Positions 19,993 through 28,897 of a DNA stretch of 64,000 bases are shown in pieces (position 1 is the stretch's first letter; the number at the start of each line of letters is the position of its first letter). This stretch comes from Synechococcus sp. WH 7805 (GTDB lineage Bacteria > Cyanobacteriota > Cyanobacteriia > PCC-6307 > Cyanobiaceae): assembly GCF_000153285.1 (NCBI RefSeq), contig NZ_CH724168.1:2519455-2583454 (forward strand). The letters run 5' to 3'. Made by a program: the position numbers and the translations under genes. A model generated the notes under the pieces. The model did not search any database. It had not been told where the DNA came from and worked only from the letters and a program-made list of their open reading frames with translations.

Positions 19993-20724
19993 TTGCCCAA
20001 CGAGCAGCACGATTCATCGTCATCGGGTCCCAATTCGTCCGTGAAGGCGTCGAAGGCGTTGGTTGAATCCAACGTGTCCCGTTCTCATCCCTTCTGGGAT
20101 TTCTGGGGCCCTGTCCTGTTCACCCTGGCTCTGTACTTAGGCATCCGCCACTTCGTTGCTGAGGCCCGCTTCATTCCCTCAGGATCCATGCTCCCCGGTC
20201 TGCAGATTCAGGACAGGCTTTTGGTGGAAAAACTCACTTACAGCGGAAGGAGCCCGCAGCGCGGTGAGATTGTGGTGTTCAATTCGCCCCATGCATTCGA
20301 CCCTGCGCTCAAAGCAGCTGGCTCTCCCTCTCCACTGCGCTGCGGTCTGGTGAGTTTTCCACTCGTCGGATTGATTCCAGGGCTGGGGCATCCCGCTTGT
20401 GACGCTTACATCAAACGTGTGGTCGCTATTGGAGGTGACCGCGTGGTGGTCAATCCTCGCGGAGAGGTTTCCGTCAATGGCAAGGCTTTAGATGAGCCTT
20501 ACGTCACGAAGTTCTGCCCCCTGGATGACCAGGGCATGAGCCTTTGCCGAACTCTCAATGTGACAGTCCCCGAGGGGCATGTGCTGGCACTTGGTGATAA
20601 CCGCAGCAACAGCTGGGATGGTCGTTACTGGCCAGGCGGTCCTTTCCTGCCGGAGGACCAGATCATTGGCCGGGCGTTCTGGCGTTTCTGGCCCCTTAAC
20701 AGAGTCGGCTCTCTGGGATCCTGA
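19993..20724 (+). CDS. lepB: Signal peptidase I
   Basis: Removes signal peptides from exported proteins at the cytoplasmic or thylakoid membrane. A single N-terminal membrane helix (PVLFTLALYLGIRHFV) precedes the catalytic serine in IPSGSMLPGL near residue 63. The general-base lysine lies in YIKRVVAIGGD near residue 141, and the box GDNRSNSWDGRYW is near residue 200. At 243 residues it is longer than many homologues because of an insertion with paired cysteines (LRCGLV and HPACDAYIK). The start appears to be TTG at 19993; the GTG at 20041 is an alternative. Its 3' end overlaps the convergent dihydroorotase-like gene by 29 nt. Confidence 0.9.
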   Translation: MPNEQHDSSSSGPNSSVKASKALVESNVSRSHPFWDFWGPVLFTLALYLGIRHFVAEARFIPSGSMLPGLQIQDRLLVEKLTYSGRSPQRGEIVVFNSPHAFDPALKAAGSPSPLRCGLVSFPLVGLIPGLGHPACDAYIKRVVAIGGDRVVVNPRGEVSVNGKALDEPYVTKFCPLDDQGMSLCRTLNVTVPEGHVLALGDNRSNSWDGRYWPGGPFLPEDQIIGRAFWRFWPLNRVGSLGS

Positions 20725-21976
20725 GTCCGCAATGCATCACCTGGCCTTTCAGCTCGTTGCCTAGGAGAGGCTGATTGGCAGAGCAAGGACTCATGGGGTC
20801 GGAACGTGAGGGCGTCCACGGGTGCTCAGGGTCGAATAGCAGCCAGCGGTTGCTGCCCAGTGCCAGCACTTCTTCCTTCACTCCCAGCAGCGTGGATGGC
20901 CCGAAGCTGATGACCTGCCAAAGCTGTTCAGGGGTCCATCCTTCATCGACGACCAGGGTCTGCCAGAGGGACGGCAGTACTAGGTGATGCCCAGAGATCC
21001 CGCGAGAGCGCTGATCGGGCGGCAGGAGGCATTCCTCGTCGTCCAGTGGCGTGGCCTGAACGGCGACGGCCTGAATCAGGTTCTTTGCCAGTCCTTTAAT
21101 CAAAGCCTTGCGATCCGACCGTGATCCCAGGGATGGATCCACAAACCATGTGGATGCGGTGGCGCTGCTTTCAAAGGAATCAGCCACTACATGCCACCAG
21201 TTCACGGTGGCTTTCGGGCGTAATGGCATCTGTTGCAGCAGCTCTACAGCGTCAGCGGTGGAGAGTGCCATCAGCACCAGTCGGCGGTCTGGGTGACACT
21301 GCTGGAGTTGCCCAAGCTGGCTGAGGGGCAACGTCTCACTGCTCACCGGGTCCAAAGGCCATCCGGCCCTCAAGGCGTTCACTCCTTCCCGCAGGAGACC
21401 CTCGCCCCGTAGCGCTAAGTCAAGCGGTGGGATCAGCAGGGGTGCTGCGTTCATCTCTCCAAGCGTTAGTGCGCGATCGAGGAGGGCAATCGGTGGCATG
21501 GACCTGCCGTCACTGAGGCCGACGGCTCCGGCTTCCAGCAGATCGCCATGGGCCGTTAACTCCACTCCGGAGCCCCCGCTGCTGAAACCTCCCCAGAGGT
21601 GAACGCTGACATCACAGTCGCTCCGCTGGAATCCCTGCAGATGGTCTGGCTGTTCCCGTTGACCATGCAAAGTTCTTGGAAGCAGAGCGAGCTGGCCGAA
21701 GCCGGCCAATCCAGCTGTCCGCACCAAGCTCCCCAGGGTTTCTCCCCTGCCGTGGAACGGTTCTGGAAGTCCCGAATGACAATCCACCAGGCAGGGGGCC
21801 AGAAGCTGATGGCCGGCGTCCTGCGGCTCCAGAGCTTCGGATCGGCCCTTTCGGCGGGCTTCGTCCCCAAAGGCTTCAAGCCGCCGGTTCTTAATCAGAA
21901 CAGCGGATTGCTTTTCTACAGCCTGACCCGGTCCGACCAGGACCTGGACAGGATCCAGCAGCATTGATGCATCCAT
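20696..21976 (-). CDS. Dihydroorotase-like amidohydrolase, probably catalytically inactive
   Basis: A 426-residue amidohydrolase-fold protein with dihydroorotase-like layout: an N-terminal beta domain (VLVGPGQAVEKQSAVLIKNRRL), then a barrel. The metal-binding signature normally written as DxHxHxR reads VDCHSGLPEPF, so the second His and the Arg are lost. The region where the carbamylated lysine and later histidines occur is also not recognisable. It therefore looks like a degenerate PyrC homologue, comparable to the inactive dihydroorotase subunits that assemble with aspartate transcarbamoylase in some bacteria. It lies 6 nt downstream of nothing on its own strand but just left of the phosphatase gene, which is also leftward. 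Confidence 0.75.
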   Translation of the reverse strand: MDASMLLDPVQVLVGPGQAVEKQSAVLIKNRRLEAFGDEARRKGRSEALEPQDAGHQLLAPCLVDCHSGLPEPFHGRGETLGSLVRTAGLAGFGQLALLPRTLHGQREQPDHLQGFQRSDCDVSVHLWGGFSSGGSGVELTAHGDLLEAGAVGLSDGRSMPPIALLDRALTLGEMNAAPLLIPPLDLALRGEGLLREGVNALRAGWPLDPVSSETLPLSQLGQLQQCHPDRRLVLMALSTADAVELLQQMPLRPKATVNWWHVVADSFESSATASTWFVDPSLGSRSDRKALIKGLAKNLIQAVAVQATPLDDEECLLPPDQRSRGISGHHLVLPSLWQTLVVDEGWTPEQLWQVISFGPSTLLGVKEEVLALGSNRWLLFDPEHPWTPSRSDPMSPCSANQPLLGNELKGQVMHCGLRIPESRLC

Positions 21977-21982
21977 CAGGGT

Positions 21983-23338
21983 TCAGAGTGCTCCAGCAGC
22001 TGTTCTGTCCAGAACCCCTCCGAGATGGGAGGTGAGGTTCAGGCAAGCAACAACTGCAGGCTGCCCTGTTTCCGTGGGCATGTCGACCACGGTGACGCCA
22101 CCATTGCCTTGTTTGATAGCCCAGATGTCACTGGGACTGAGGCCAAGGAGTGAACAGAGAATGGTCTTGTTCACCGCATCGTGAGCGACCACCAGAGCGG
22201 TTTCAGACCGATCCAGGGATTCCGCAATGGTGTTCCAGCTGTGGACCGAGCGTTCCCATACATCCTGGATGGTCTCTCCTTCTGGCATCTGCACCGTTTC
22301 AGGTGTGCGTTTCCATTCATCAAGAAGCTCAGCCCATTCGGCCCTGATCTCTGATTCCAGCTTCCCTTCCCAGAGTCCATGGCCGATCTCAACCAGTCCG
22401 CGGGTGACCGTCAGCGGCACTCCGGGATGGGAGCGCAGGATTCCTTCGGCTGTCTGTCGCGGCCTGGACATCGCGCTGCTGTAAGCACGCTGAATCGACA
22501 CGGTTTCCAGAAAAGCCCTTGCTGCTTCGGCTTGGGCGTGACCATTGCTGTTCAGGGGGATGTCGATCTGCCCCTGAAAGCGCCCATCACGGTTCCAGTT
22601 CGTTTCCCCGTGCCGAACCAGAATCATCCTTGAACCGGCTCCTTTGGGAGGGAGCGGTGGATTGAGATGCGCCGTGCTGTTCAGGCACTCGATCTGTACC
22701 TGGTGGTCACTCCCCTGAGGGATGAGATTGAAGACAGACAAGGAGGCGTTGTCGAGTCGCAATCGGCGGAAGCCTCCCGCAGGATTGCCCAGCAATGTTG
22801 TGATCAGGCAGCGCAGGATGGCGTTGTGCCCAACCAGCAGCACTGTTTCGTTGCCGTCAACAGGATGACGGGCCAGCAGTGCGTCAAGAAACTGGCTGGC
22901 CTGTTGCATCAGTTCAGGCAGCGGTCGGTAGCGGGTGCCGTCGTGACGTGTCAGCTCCAGCTGCTCAGGATCACTCCTCCAGGCTGCGTACTCCTCTGGA
23001 AAACGCTCGGCTCGTTCGGCTGCCGTGAGGCCGCTCCAGGGTTCCAGATCGATTTCAAGAAGACCGTCATCGAAGCAAGGCTCAAGCGCATCGTTCCGGG
23101 CTGCCAGAACTCCTGCCGTGGTCGATGCAGCCCGTTTCAGCGGAGAGCTGTACACCGCCGTGATCGGCACGTCTGCGAGGGCCGTGCCGGTGCGGCGTGC
23201 CTGGTCCTCGCCTGTTTCAGTCAGCGTAGAGAGGTCATCCCGCCCCTGGATTCTGCGCTCCACATTGAAGCTGCTGAGTCCGTGGCGAACGAGGAGAAGA
23301 CGCAGGGTCACGGCTTCGTGCGTGCAGGGCGCCGCCAT
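21983..23338 (-). CDS. Tandem histidine-phosphatase (phosphoglycerate mutase-like) protein
   Basis: Two complete histidine phosphatase domains in one 451-residue chain. The first has LLLVRHGLSSFN near residue 15 and the second MILVRHGETNWN near residue 235; each also has a later catalytic histidine (LLVGHNAIL and LVVAHDAVN). Cyanobacterial members include phosphoserine and sugar-phosphate phosphatases, and the substrate here cannot be read from sequence. The ATG at 23338 (MAAPCTHEAVTLRLLL) is chosen; the longer frame to 23449 overlaps the divergent CPBP gene. The dihydroorotase-like gene follows 6 nt downstream. Confidence 0.85.
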   Translation of the reverse strand: MAAPCTHEAVTLRLLLVRHGLSSFNVERRIQGRDDLSTLTETGEDQARRTGTALADVPITAVYSSPLKRAASTTAGVLAARNDALEPCFDDGLLEIDLEPWSGLTAAERAERFPEEYAAWRSDPEQLELTRHDGTRYRPLPELMQQASQFLDALLARHPVDGNETVLLVGHNAILRCLITTLLGNPAGGFRRLRLDNASLSVFNLIPQGSDHQVQIECLNSTAHLNPPLPPKGAGSRMILVRHGETNWNRDGRFQGQIDIPLNSNGHAQAEAARAFLETVSIQRAYSSAMSRPRQTAEGILRSHPGVPLTVTRGLVEIGHGLWEGKLESEIRAEWAELLDEWKRTPETVQMPEGETIQDVWERSVHSWNTIAESLDRSETALVVAHDAVNKTILCSLLGLSPSDIWAIKQGNGGVTVVDMPTETGQPAVVACLNLTSHLGGVLDRTAAGAL

Positions 23339-23418
23339 CGTATGAGTGAGCCCCTGTTTGCTCTGGCCTCGCCCGCTGCACCCGTCACCGACCAGAATCA
23401 CTTTGAGTTGCCTGCGGC

Positions 23419-24789
23419 GTGTTGACCAGCCCACCTTCCGGACGTCCATCGGCTGACCGGTTTTTGAAGGTGTTTCTGGCCTTCGTCTCTCTCGTTCTGG
23501 CCACCTTGGTGTGGATCCTGGGATTGGTGGACAGCTTTGGAAAGCCGTCCGTTGCTCCGGCTTTGTCGTTGGAGCAAAAGGAGCTGTCCCTTTTGGCCCA
23601 GCCCAACATCCCAGAACCGCTTCGGCCTCTGGTGGTCGGTAAAGACCCTGCTGCTTCCCTGCTGGACACCCTGCGCGACACCCCGTTGGACCGACTGGAT
23701 GATCGCCAAATCCTTCTGTTCACGGCCCTTGAACAAGACGAGACCTACCGGGCGAGCCTTCGGCAGGTGACCATTGGCCAGCCAGAACTCATTCCGCTTC
23801 AGCAGGCCTTGCTTGGGAACGAGGGTCCCGAACAGGGACGATCCGAATTGCTGGCTCTTGCTCCCGACCCTCTCATCCGCAGAGTTTTGTGCAGTGCCTT
23901 GGGAGGCTCATCCGCTGACTGCGTGGATTCAGCTCAGGCCTCCGCCGCAGCGCGCCGTCTGGTCTTCAGCGAGGTGTTCCCGTTGGCGGCCCTGATTCTT
24001 GGAGGCCTGCTCTTGATCAGGCATGGGTGGCTGCTGCTGCGCCGTCGGTTGCCGTCCTGGCCGCCGCTTGTGTCGGCCCCCCTCAGCCCGCTCGACATGG
24101 TTCTGCTGGTGGCCGGTGGCTTTGTTGTTTTGGGGGAGGTGCTGGTTCCACTGTTGATCGCTCCATTCACTGCCTGGGTGAGCCGAGGCCTGTCTCCTGC
24201 ACTGATGCAAGGGTTGACCGTCCTTGTCGGGTATGCCGCTCTGGCGGTTCCTCCTCTGCTCATCCTTCGCCAGCAGTTGTCGCAATGCGATCAGGAGGCT
24301 CCTCCATCGGGGGGCTGGTTGCAGTGGCAGGCCCGCCCAATCTCCTCAGCCCTTCTCCAAGGTGCAAGGGGATGGCTGATGGTGATGCCGCCTGTGGTGT
24401 TGAGCGGTTGGCTCGTGAGTCGATGGATCGGGGATCAGGGGGGGAGCAACCCTTTGCTGGAGATCGTCCTGAACAGCCGAGACCCCTTGGCCTTGGCACT
24501 GCTGGCCATCACAGCTGTTGTTCTGGCCCCGCTCTTTGAGGAAACGATTTTCCGGGGGGTGTTGCTACCGGTTTTGGGCCGTTTCCTCGGGCGTGTCGGA
24601 AGTGTGTTGGTCAGTGCGCTTGTGTTCGCGATTGCTCACCTGAGCATCGGCGAGCTGCCTCCACTGCTCGTTCTTGGCGTCGGCTTGGCGTTGCTGCGGC
24701 TCAGTACCGGGCGCCTGTTCCCCTGTGTGGTGATGCATTCTCTCTGGAATGGCGTGACGTTCCTCAATCTCTTGCTGCTTGGGGCTTGA
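23419..24789 (+). CDS. CPBP-family intramembrane metalloprotease
   Basis: Polytopic membrane protein of 456 residues, starting with GTG at 23419. The C-terminal 200 residues carry the type II CAAX/CPBP (Abi) protease motifs: EETIFRGVLLPVLGRF near residue 373 (EExxxR), then AIAHLSIGELPP and VVMHSLWNGVTF. The N-terminal half has a signal-anchor helix and a soluble loop of about 120 residues that I do not recognise. Family members in bacteria process prenylated proteins, bacteriocins or unknown substrates. It is probably an integral inner- or thylakoid-membrane protease. Confidence 0.85.
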   Translation: MLTSPPSGRPSADRFLKVFLAFVSLVLATLVWILGLVDSFGKPSVAPALSLEQKELSLLAQPNIPEPLRPLVVGKDPAASLLDTLRDTPLDRLDDRQILLFTALEQDETYRASLRQVTIGQPELIPLQQALLGNEGPEQGRSELLALAPDPLIRRVLCSALGGSSADCVDSAQASAAARRLVFSEVFPLAALILGGLLLIRHGWLLLRRRLPSWPPLVSAPLSPLDMVLLVAGGFVVLGEVLVPLLIAPFTAWVSRGLSPALMQGLTVLVGYAALAVPPLLILRQQLSQCDQEAPPSGGWLQWQARPISSALLQGARGWLMVMPPVVLSGWLVSRWIGDQGGSNPLLEIVLNSRDPLALALLAITAVVLAPLFEETIFRGVLLPVLGRFLGRVGSVLVSALVFAIAHLSIGELPPLLVLGVGLALLRLSTGRLFPCVVMHSLWNGVTFLNLLLLGA

Positions 24790-24799
24790 TCGAAGCCCC
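24781..24799 (+). other. Hairpin overlapping the CPBP gene stop codon
   Basis: GGGGCTT-GATCG-AAGCCCC forms a perfect 7-bp GC-rich hairpin whose loop contains the end of the TGA stop. A second pairing, CTTGATC with GATCAAG, spans 24785-24813 and competes with it. No T-run follows, so it is at best a weak terminator or an mRNA-end stabiliser. Confidence 0.4.
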
Positions 24800-24873
24800 C
24801 AGTGTTGATCAAGGTTTCAGCCTTGCGGCTCTTCTCTTCAGGTGGTTCACTGGCGCATTGCTGAGTTTCAGCC

Positions 24874-25329
24874 GTGGTCGCGGTTCCACAACCCCAGCCG
24901 ATTTCCCCGCAACAGTCGTCCAACGCTGGAACTTTTGAGCTTATTCAGGGCTCCCTGTCGGCTCGTCGTGCTGCGCGCCATTCCCCTCTCCTGGCCGGAC
25001 TCCATCGCGTTGCCGATGGAGGGCTTCTCGGGGTTTTCGCGGCCGTTCTCCTGCTCAGCGGTCTCACACTTCACTGGCAGCATCGCTGGACTTTGGCGTT
25101 CAGGCAGCTTGAGTTGACTCGTGCTCTGACCCACCGTCTTACGGAGTCCACAGCGATGCTCGAACGGCACCTGCTGGAACACTCCAGGGTTCCAAAACGA
25201 ATGGTGCCCACGACCGTGGCCAACCTTCTTTACCTCGATAAGCCCGGAGCGGTTGTGCCTCAAGGCGAACCTGATCATCTGACCATGCTCGGCTCCCTCA
25301 TTGAGCATCCGATCAAGAACGGTTACTAA
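24874..25329 (+). CDS. Small bitopic membrane protein upstream of ftsI (FtsL-like candidate)
   Basis: A 151-residue protein: a cytosolic N-terminus of about 45 residues, one membrane helix (GGLLGVFAAVLLLSGLTLHW, residues about 48-67), then an Arg/Leu-rich helical periplasmic segment (WTLAFRQLELTRALTHRLTE) that could form a coiled coil. It begins with GTG at 24874 and ends 3 nt before ftsI. A small bitopic coiled-coil protein directly upstream of ftsI is the position and shape of FtsL in other bacteria. Sequence similarity to known FtsL is not evident to me, so this is inference from synteny and topology. Confidence 0.7.
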   Translation: MVAVPQPQPISPQQSSNAGTFELIQGSLSARRAARHSPLLAGLHRVADGGLLGVFAAVLLLSGLTLHWQHRWTLAFRQLELTRALTHRLTESTAMLERHLLEHSRVPKRMVPTTVANLLYLDKPGAVVPQGEPDHLTMLGSLIEHPIKNGY

Positions 25330-25332
25330 TTC

Positions 25333-27123
25333 ATGAGTCGCCCACGTGTCGTAGGACGGTCGATCCCGTCATCAACCCGTCGGAGGGTTGTGCCGCTGGA
25401 GCCCGTTCCTGTTGGACGCATGCGCTGGGTGTTTGCCCTGCTCTGTCTTGGGTTGTTCGGCCTGATGGGGAGGATGGCCTGGTTGCAGTTGTTCCAAGCA
25501 CAGGCGCTTGAAGCCCGTGCCAGGTCTGTGCAGACCCAGCGCACGCAGCCTCTCGGCATACGACGACCGATCGTGGATCGCACCGGACGGATCATCGCTC
25601 TCGATGAAGAGCGCTATCGCCTCTGGTTGCACCCCCGCTACTTCAACCTCCCTGGCGACGACCCAGTTCTCATTCGGCCACCTGCTGATGTAGCCGATCG
25701 CCTTGCCCCTCTTCTGTCGATCCCCTCCACGAAGATCCTCAAGCAGATCGGCGATCGGCCCTCCGGCATCAAGCTTCTCGAAGGACTCGATCCTGAAACG
25801 GCTGCCGCTGTTCGAGCCACTGGAATCAGTGGTGTGGATCTTGAGTCCTATCTCCATCGGGTTTATCCCCAGGGAGAACTGTTCGCCAATGTGGTTGGTT
25901 TTCTCAATCAGGAACGTGTTCCTCAGGCAGGTCTGGAACAGAGCCGTCACGACGATCTGCAGCGTCATGAACTGGCCAGGAGTCTTCGTCGTGGTGCAGA
26001 TGGAACCCCCCTGCCTGACAACCTCGATGCCGGCGTTTTCTTCGGTGATGATCTTCGTCTTCAACTCACCCTTGATGCGCGTCTTCAGGCTCTGGCTGCG
26101 AAAGCTCTGAGTGCTCAAGTGAAGAAATGGAACGCGAAAAAAGGTGTCGCCATCGTGATGGATGTCACCAATGGTGAGTTGCTCGCCCTCGCTTCAGTTC
26201 CTACTTACGACCCCAATCGGTATTGGGACTTTTCCTCTGCTCGATTCAGAGAATGGTCTGTTCAGGACCTCTACGAACCAGGCTCAACCTTCAAGCCCAT
26301 CAACCTGGCTATCGCTCTCCAGGAGGGAGCAATCAAGGCCAATGGGCAGGTTTATGACAACGGCATGATCAAGGTCGGTGGCTGGCCGATCAACAACCAC
26401 GATCGAAAGGTCAACGGAGTGATTGATTTCGCCACCGTTCTGCAGGTCTCGAGCAATGTGGGAATGGTGCAGGCCATGCGTCGTCTGCCGGCTGACAGCT
26501 ACTGGGACTGGCTCAGTCGTCTGCGTCTCGATGCTCGCCCTGATACGGACTTGCCCGGAGCGATTGCTGGGCAGCTCAAGTCAAAAGAACAATTCACCAA
26601 ACAACCCATCGAGCCGGCTACGGCATCCTTCGGTCAGGGATTTTCATTGACGCCACTCAAACTTGTTCAATTGCATGCACTTTTGGCGAATGGTGGTCGA
26701 TTGGTCAGTCCTCACATCACCAGGGGACTGAGTGCTGGTAATGCCCTGGCATCAGCTGGAACTCGTCAAGGTCAACAGCTGCTCAAGCCCGAGGTGACTC
26801 GCACGGTGCTCGCCTGGATGGAGTCTGTGGTGGAGAAGGGCAGTGGTAAGGGAGTACGAACTCCTGGATATCGGATCGGAGGCAAGACCGGAACCGCACA
26901 GAAAGCTCTTAATGGTGTGTATGTCCCTGGCGCCTTGATCTGCAGTTTCGTTGCCACTCTGCCGATTGAGGATCCGCGTTATGTCGTGCTGGTGGTTGTC
27001 GATGAGCCCCAGGGCGGAAATGCCTATGGCTCAACTGTGGCCTTGCCTGTTGCGAAGTCCATCATTGATGGCCTTTTGGTCATTGAGAAAATTCCGCCGA
27101 GCATCGCTCAATCCCCTGGTTGA
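25333..27123 (+). CDS. ftsI: Division-specific peptidoglycan transpeptidase (PBP2/PBP3 type)
   Basis: Class B penicillin-binding protein that crosslinks septal peptidoglycan. An N-terminal membrane helix ([20 protein letters not shown]) precedes the pedestal domain ([20 protein letters not shown]). The transpeptidase motifs are in order: STFK in [11 protein letters not shown] near residue 316 (active serine), SSN in [10 protein letters not shown] near 372, and KTG in [11 protein letters not shown] near 518. The protein is 596 residues, a normal size. It follows the FtsL-like gene by 3 nt and is presumably coexpressed with it. Confidence 0.93.
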   Translation: MSRPRVVGRSIPSSTRRRVVPLEPVPVGRMRWVFALLCLGLFGLMGRMAWLQLFQAQALEARARSVQTQRTQPLGIRRPIVDRTGRIIALDEERYRLWLHPRYFNLPGDDPVLIRPPADVADRLAPLLSIPSTKILKQIGDRPSGIKLLEGLDPETAAAVRATGISGVDLESYLHRVYPQGELFANVVGFLNQERVPQAGLEQSRHDDLQRHELARSLRRGADGTPLPDNLDAGVFFGDDLRLQLTLDARLQALAAKALSAQVKKWNAKKGVAIVMDVTNGELLALASVPTYDPNRYWDFSSARFREWSVQDLYEPGSTFKPINLAIALQEGAIKANGQVYDNGMIKVGGWPINNHDRKVNGVIDFATVLQVSSNVGMVQAMRRLPADSYWDWLSRLRLDARPDTDLPGAIAGQLKSKEQFTKQPIEPATASFGQGFSLTPLKLVQLHALLANGGRLVSPHITRGLSAGNALASAGTRQGQQLLKPEVTRTVLAWMESVVEKGSGKGVRTPGYRIGGKTGTAQKALNGVYVPGALICSFVATLPIEDPRYVVLVVVDEPQGGNAYGSTVALPVAKSIIDGLLVIEKIPPSIAQSPG

Positions 27124-27133
27124 ATTCAAAAGG

Positions 27134-27190
27134 GTTGGTCAGGGTTACAACGGCCTGTGCAGGGGGATACCCGCAAGGGTGCCAGCCAAC
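27134..27190 (+). promoter_or_regulatory. Structured leader candidate upstream of transaldolase
   Basis: The gap between ftsI and tal can fold. An outer GTTGG/CCAAC pairing (27134-27138 with 27186-27190) encloses ACCC-GCAA-GGGT (27169-27180), a hairpin with a GNRA-type tetraloop, and a GGCC-rich stretch lies between them. It matches no riboswitch class I know. It could be a 5'-UTR element or the end of the ftsI transcript. Confidence 0.3.
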
Positions 27191-27230
27191 GAAACCTAGC
27201 TACGTTGCACTTATCAAGACTTTCAGCGCT

Positions 27231-28403
27231 ATGGCCAGTCTTCTCGATCAGCTCTCAGCGATGACCGTTGTGGTCGCAGACACCGGGGATCTGGAGGCAA
27301 TCCGTAAGTTCACCCCGAGAGACGCCACGACGAATCCTTCTCTGATCCTCGCGGCTGCCCAGATTCCTGCTTATCAGAATTTGATCGATGAAGCTCTGCG
27401 ATCCTCTCGTCGACTGATTGGTGACACCGCACCGGTGGAACAGGTGGTGCGTGAAGCGCTGGATGAAATCAGTGTGATCTTCGGCAAACAAATTCTCAAG
27501 ATCGTTCCCGGGCGTGTGTCCACCGAGGTCGATGCCCGGCTCAGTTTTGACACAGAGGCCACGATCGAAAAAGGCCGCAAACTGATTCGCCTCTATAACG
27601 ATGCAGGCATCAGCAACGACCGTGTGCTGATCAAGATCGCCTCCACTTGGGAAGGCATCAAAGCTGCCGAAATCCTCGAGACAGAGGGAATTCATTGCAA
27701 CTTAACGCTGCTGTTCGGTTTCGGTCAGGCCGTGGCTTGTGCCGAGGCTGGTGTCACCTTGATTTCACCCTTCGTCGGTCGCATTCTCGATTGGTACAAA
27801 GCGGACACCGGTCGTGATTCCTACCCCGGTCCTGAGGATCCCGGGGTGCTGTCTGTGACCCGGATCTTCAACTACTTCAAAACCTACGGCTACAAAACCG
27901 AGGTGATGGGGGCCAGCTTCCGCAACATTGACGAAATCACTGAGCTCGCTGGCTGCGATTTGTTGACTATTTCACCCAAGCTTCTCGATCAGCTGCGTGA
28001 GAGCCAAGCCACTCTCTCCCGCAAACTCGACGGTGAGAATCCCTCCAGCAATGAAACTCAGATCCATGTGGACCGTGAGCAGTTCGAGGCCCTGATGAAG
28101 ACGGACCGCATGGCCACCGACAAACTTGCTGAAGGCATCAAAGGATTCAGCAAAGCGATCGAAACGCTTGAGAGCATGTTGGCCCACCGGTTGGCTGAAC
28201 TCGAAGGTGGTCAGGCTTTTGGTCATGCCGTTCAGGAAATCTTTCTGCTCAATGACATGAACGGTGATGGCTGCATCACCCGTGATGAGTGGCTCGGGAG
28301 CGATGCGGTGTTCGACGCGTTGGACTTGGATCACGATGGGCTTCTCACTCCAGAGGACGTCCGCAGGGGATTCGGTGCAGCTCTTGCCCTCACAACCGCC
28401 TGA
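27231..28403 (+). CDS. tal: Transaldolase with C-terminal EF-hand domain
   Basis: Transfers a dihydroxyacetone unit between sugar phosphates in the oxidative pentose phosphate pathway, important for night-time carbon use. The N-terminal 320 residues are a standard transaldolase, with [10 protein letters not shown] near residue 28 and the Schiff-base lysine in [11 protein letters not shown] near residue 135. The last 50-60 residues carry two EF-hand-like loops: [13 protein letters not shown] (about 340-352) and [13 protein letters not shown] (about 364-376). The frame reaches upstream into ftsI, but the ATG at 27231 is the natural start and gives 390 residues. Confidence 0.93.
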   Translation: MASLLDQLSAMTVVVADTGDLEAIRKFTPRDATTNPSLILAAAQIPAYQNLIDEALRSSRRLIGDTAPVEQVVREALDEISVIFGKQILKIVPGRVSTEVDARLSFDTEATIEKGRKLIRLYNDAGISNDRVLIKIASTWEGIKAAEILETEGIHCNLTLLFGFGQAVACAEAGVTLISPFVGRILDWYKADTGRDSYPGPEDPGVLSVTRIFNYFKTYGYKTEVMGASFRNIDEITELAGCDLLTISPKLLDQLRESQATLSRKLDGENPSSNETQIHVDREQFEALMKTDRMATDKLAEGIKGFSKAIETLESMLAHRLAELEGGQAFGHAVQEIFLLNDMNGDGCITRDEWLGSDAVFDALDLDHDGLLTPEDVRRGFGAALALTTA

Positions 28404-28469
28404 GTCGGCGATCCCATTACCCACTCTTGATCTGAGCTGATCAGAATTCCAAGAGATCTAGCTGCTTTC

Positions 28470-28856
28470 GTGAACGCTCTCGACACCATGCGTGGCCTCG
28501 CTCAGAAGAGCGAGGTTCACACGTTCAAGACAGGCGACATCATTTTTAAGGCTGACGACCCCGGGGCTTCGATGTTTGGAGTCCTTGAGGGTTCTGTTCG
28601 TTTGTCGTGGAAAAATGACGAGGGAAATGAGGGATATGAGCTCATCCACGCTGGGAATGTGTTCGGAGCCGGAGCCCTTGTCATGGATGGTCACCGTCGC
28701 CTAGGGACAGCGCAAGCTGAAAGTCCTTGCCGTCTGATTGAGATGAACAGGGAGAAGTTCCTGTTCGCTGTTCAGGAAGCGCCGATGTTCGCGATTGAGC
28801 TGCTGGCTTCTGTGGATGCGCGTCTTCGGGATCTGAAAATTACCTCCGTCGGCTGA
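28470..28856 (+). CDS. Cyclic-nucleotide-binding (Crp-type) domain protein without HTH
   Basis: A 128-residue cupin-like cyclic nucleotide-binding domain: FKTGDIIFKADDPGASMFGV, then a GNVFGAGALVMDG turn near residue 67, and a final helix of the dimerisation type (FAIELLASVDARLRDL). There is no DNA-binding helix-turn-helix after it, so it is either a stand-alone sensor or a partner subunit. The canonical phosphate-binding RxA is replaced by RRLGTAQAE, so ligand binding is uncertain. It begins with GTG at 28470 and is followed by the photolyase gene. Confidence 0.75.
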   Translation: MNALDTMRGLAQKSEVHTFKTGDIIFKADDPGASMFGVLEGSVRLSWKNDEGNEGYELIHAGNVFGAGALVMDGHRRLGTAQAESPCRLIEMNREKFLFAVQEAPMFAIELLASVDARLRDLKITSVG

Positions 28857-28897
28857 CTCGCTTTTCTATCGTCCGCGAATTCAAGCCGGCTCCGTCT

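Noticed and set aside
22667-23425. Long plus-strand frame opposite the tandem phosphatase gene
   Set aside because: It is the antisense shadow of a clear phosphatase. Similar long antisense frames at 33107-33820 and 59005-59646 mirror cobO and chlL.
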